From Bdellovibrionales bacterium (lineage in GTDB: Bacteria > Bdellovibrionota > Bdellovibrionia > Bdellovibrionales > UBA1609): 5,239 bases of DNA. Every line of letters starts with the position of its first letter. Positions within the stretch are counted from its first letter, which is position 1. The stretch is taken from NCBI GenBank assembly GCA_020435085.1, contig JAGRAB010000079.1, positions 1 through 5,239 of the forward strand. Reading direction: 5' to 3'. Shown in pieces: positions 5,115-5,239 of the stretch. The notes beneath the pieces are model-generated. The model was not told the DNA's origin, searched no databases, and saw nothing but the letters and a program-made list of their open reading frames with translations. The position numbers and the translations under genes are program-made.

Positions 5115-5239
5115 TTAAAAAGTTTTACTCTTTTGATGTTTTCAAAGTTCTTACTAGCGTGATGTGTTTTGCCAAAGGCAAAAGTAAGAAAGGGCAGGAG
5201 GCCCGTCTTTGAAGACATCAAAAGAGTAAAACTTTTTAA
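5115..5239. repeat. Palindromic MITE-like element with ~33-bp terminal inverted repeats
   Basis: Bases 5115-5139 (starting TTAAAAAGTTTTACTC) are the exact reverse complement of 5215-5239. After one mismatch the pairing resumes for seven more bases (5141-5147 with 5207-5213). Inside are TTCTTACT (5148-5155) against AGTAAGAA (5183-5190), a TTTTGCC/GGCAAAA hairpin (5167-5183) and a GGGC-AGGAG-GCCC hairpin (5192-5204), so the whole folds like a cloverleaf. There is no coding capacity. Both ends are TTAA, which could be a target duplication. This resembles small non-autonomous elements such as Neisseria NEMIS. The right arm ends at the window edge, so the outer boundary is unknown. Confidence 0.6.

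Noticed and set aside
5097..5131. Possible sigma-70 promoter for the flgJ leader, with TAATAT at 5108-5103 as the -10 box
   Set aside because: The -10 box is placed well to start transcription at the first leader hairpin, but no recognisable -35 box lies 16-18 bases upstream and the stretch is AT-rich, so the match is not meaningful alone.

Overview
The window is AT-rich chromosomal DNA, probably from a member of the Bdellovibrionota (Bdellovibrio/Bacteriovorax-type predatory bacteria). I infer this from the gene order flgJ-flgM-flgN-flgK-flgL and from the N-termini of FlgL (MRIADKMNFDQVN...) and FlgK (MSRIWSMMDVGKRSMM...), which resemble what I remember of Bdellovibrio proteins. No database search was possible, so the lineage is an inference; the flagellar assignments are much firmer.

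Layout on the + strand, left to right: the 3' end of an AAA-type ATPase with a DUF4143 C-terminal domain (1-506, +); a 108-base convergent gap with two hairpins; then a minus-strand flagellar cluster, read right to left. In transcription order the cluster is flgJ (4888-4199, rod-binding domain fused to a degraded M23 domain), flgM (4086-3760, anti-sigma-28), flgN (3731-3216, chaperone for FlgK/FlgL), flgK (3159-1732) and flgL (1721-615), the last two being the hook-filament junction proteins. A sigma-28-like promoter lies in front of flgM. Bases 4889-5239 (about 350 bases) hold no convincing gene. They contain a structured flgJ leader (about 5099-4889), a short AT-rich stretch, and a palindromic MITE-like element (5115-5239) with about 33-bp inverted arms that ends exactly at the window edge.

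The most interesting signal is a family of RNA hairpins, all on the flagellar mRNA strand, that show GGA in the apical loop, the hallmark of CsrA/RsmA binding sites. Four lie in the flgJ leader. One has the flgN start codon in its loop, with a stem of 7 bp and a loop of AGGA. Two lie between flgN and flgK, and the second contains the flgK start codon. At flgN and flgK the GGA touches or overlaps the ATG, so it is not at Shine-Dalgarno distance. Two stems contain G-U wobbles that pair only in the minus-strand RNA. Together these suggest post-transcriptional control of the whole junction operon by a CsrA-type protein. The fliW and csrA genes, which follow flgM-flgN-flgK-flgL in Bacillus subtilis, are absent here: a convergent unrelated ATPase gene follows flgL instead.

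How the genes work together: FlgJ helps the rod cross the peptidoglycan. FlgM holds sigma-28 until the hook is complete and FlgM is exported. FlgN delivers FlgK and FlgL to the export gate, and these form the adaptor between hook and filament. The hairpins would add a translational checkpoint on FlgJ, FlgN and FlgK.
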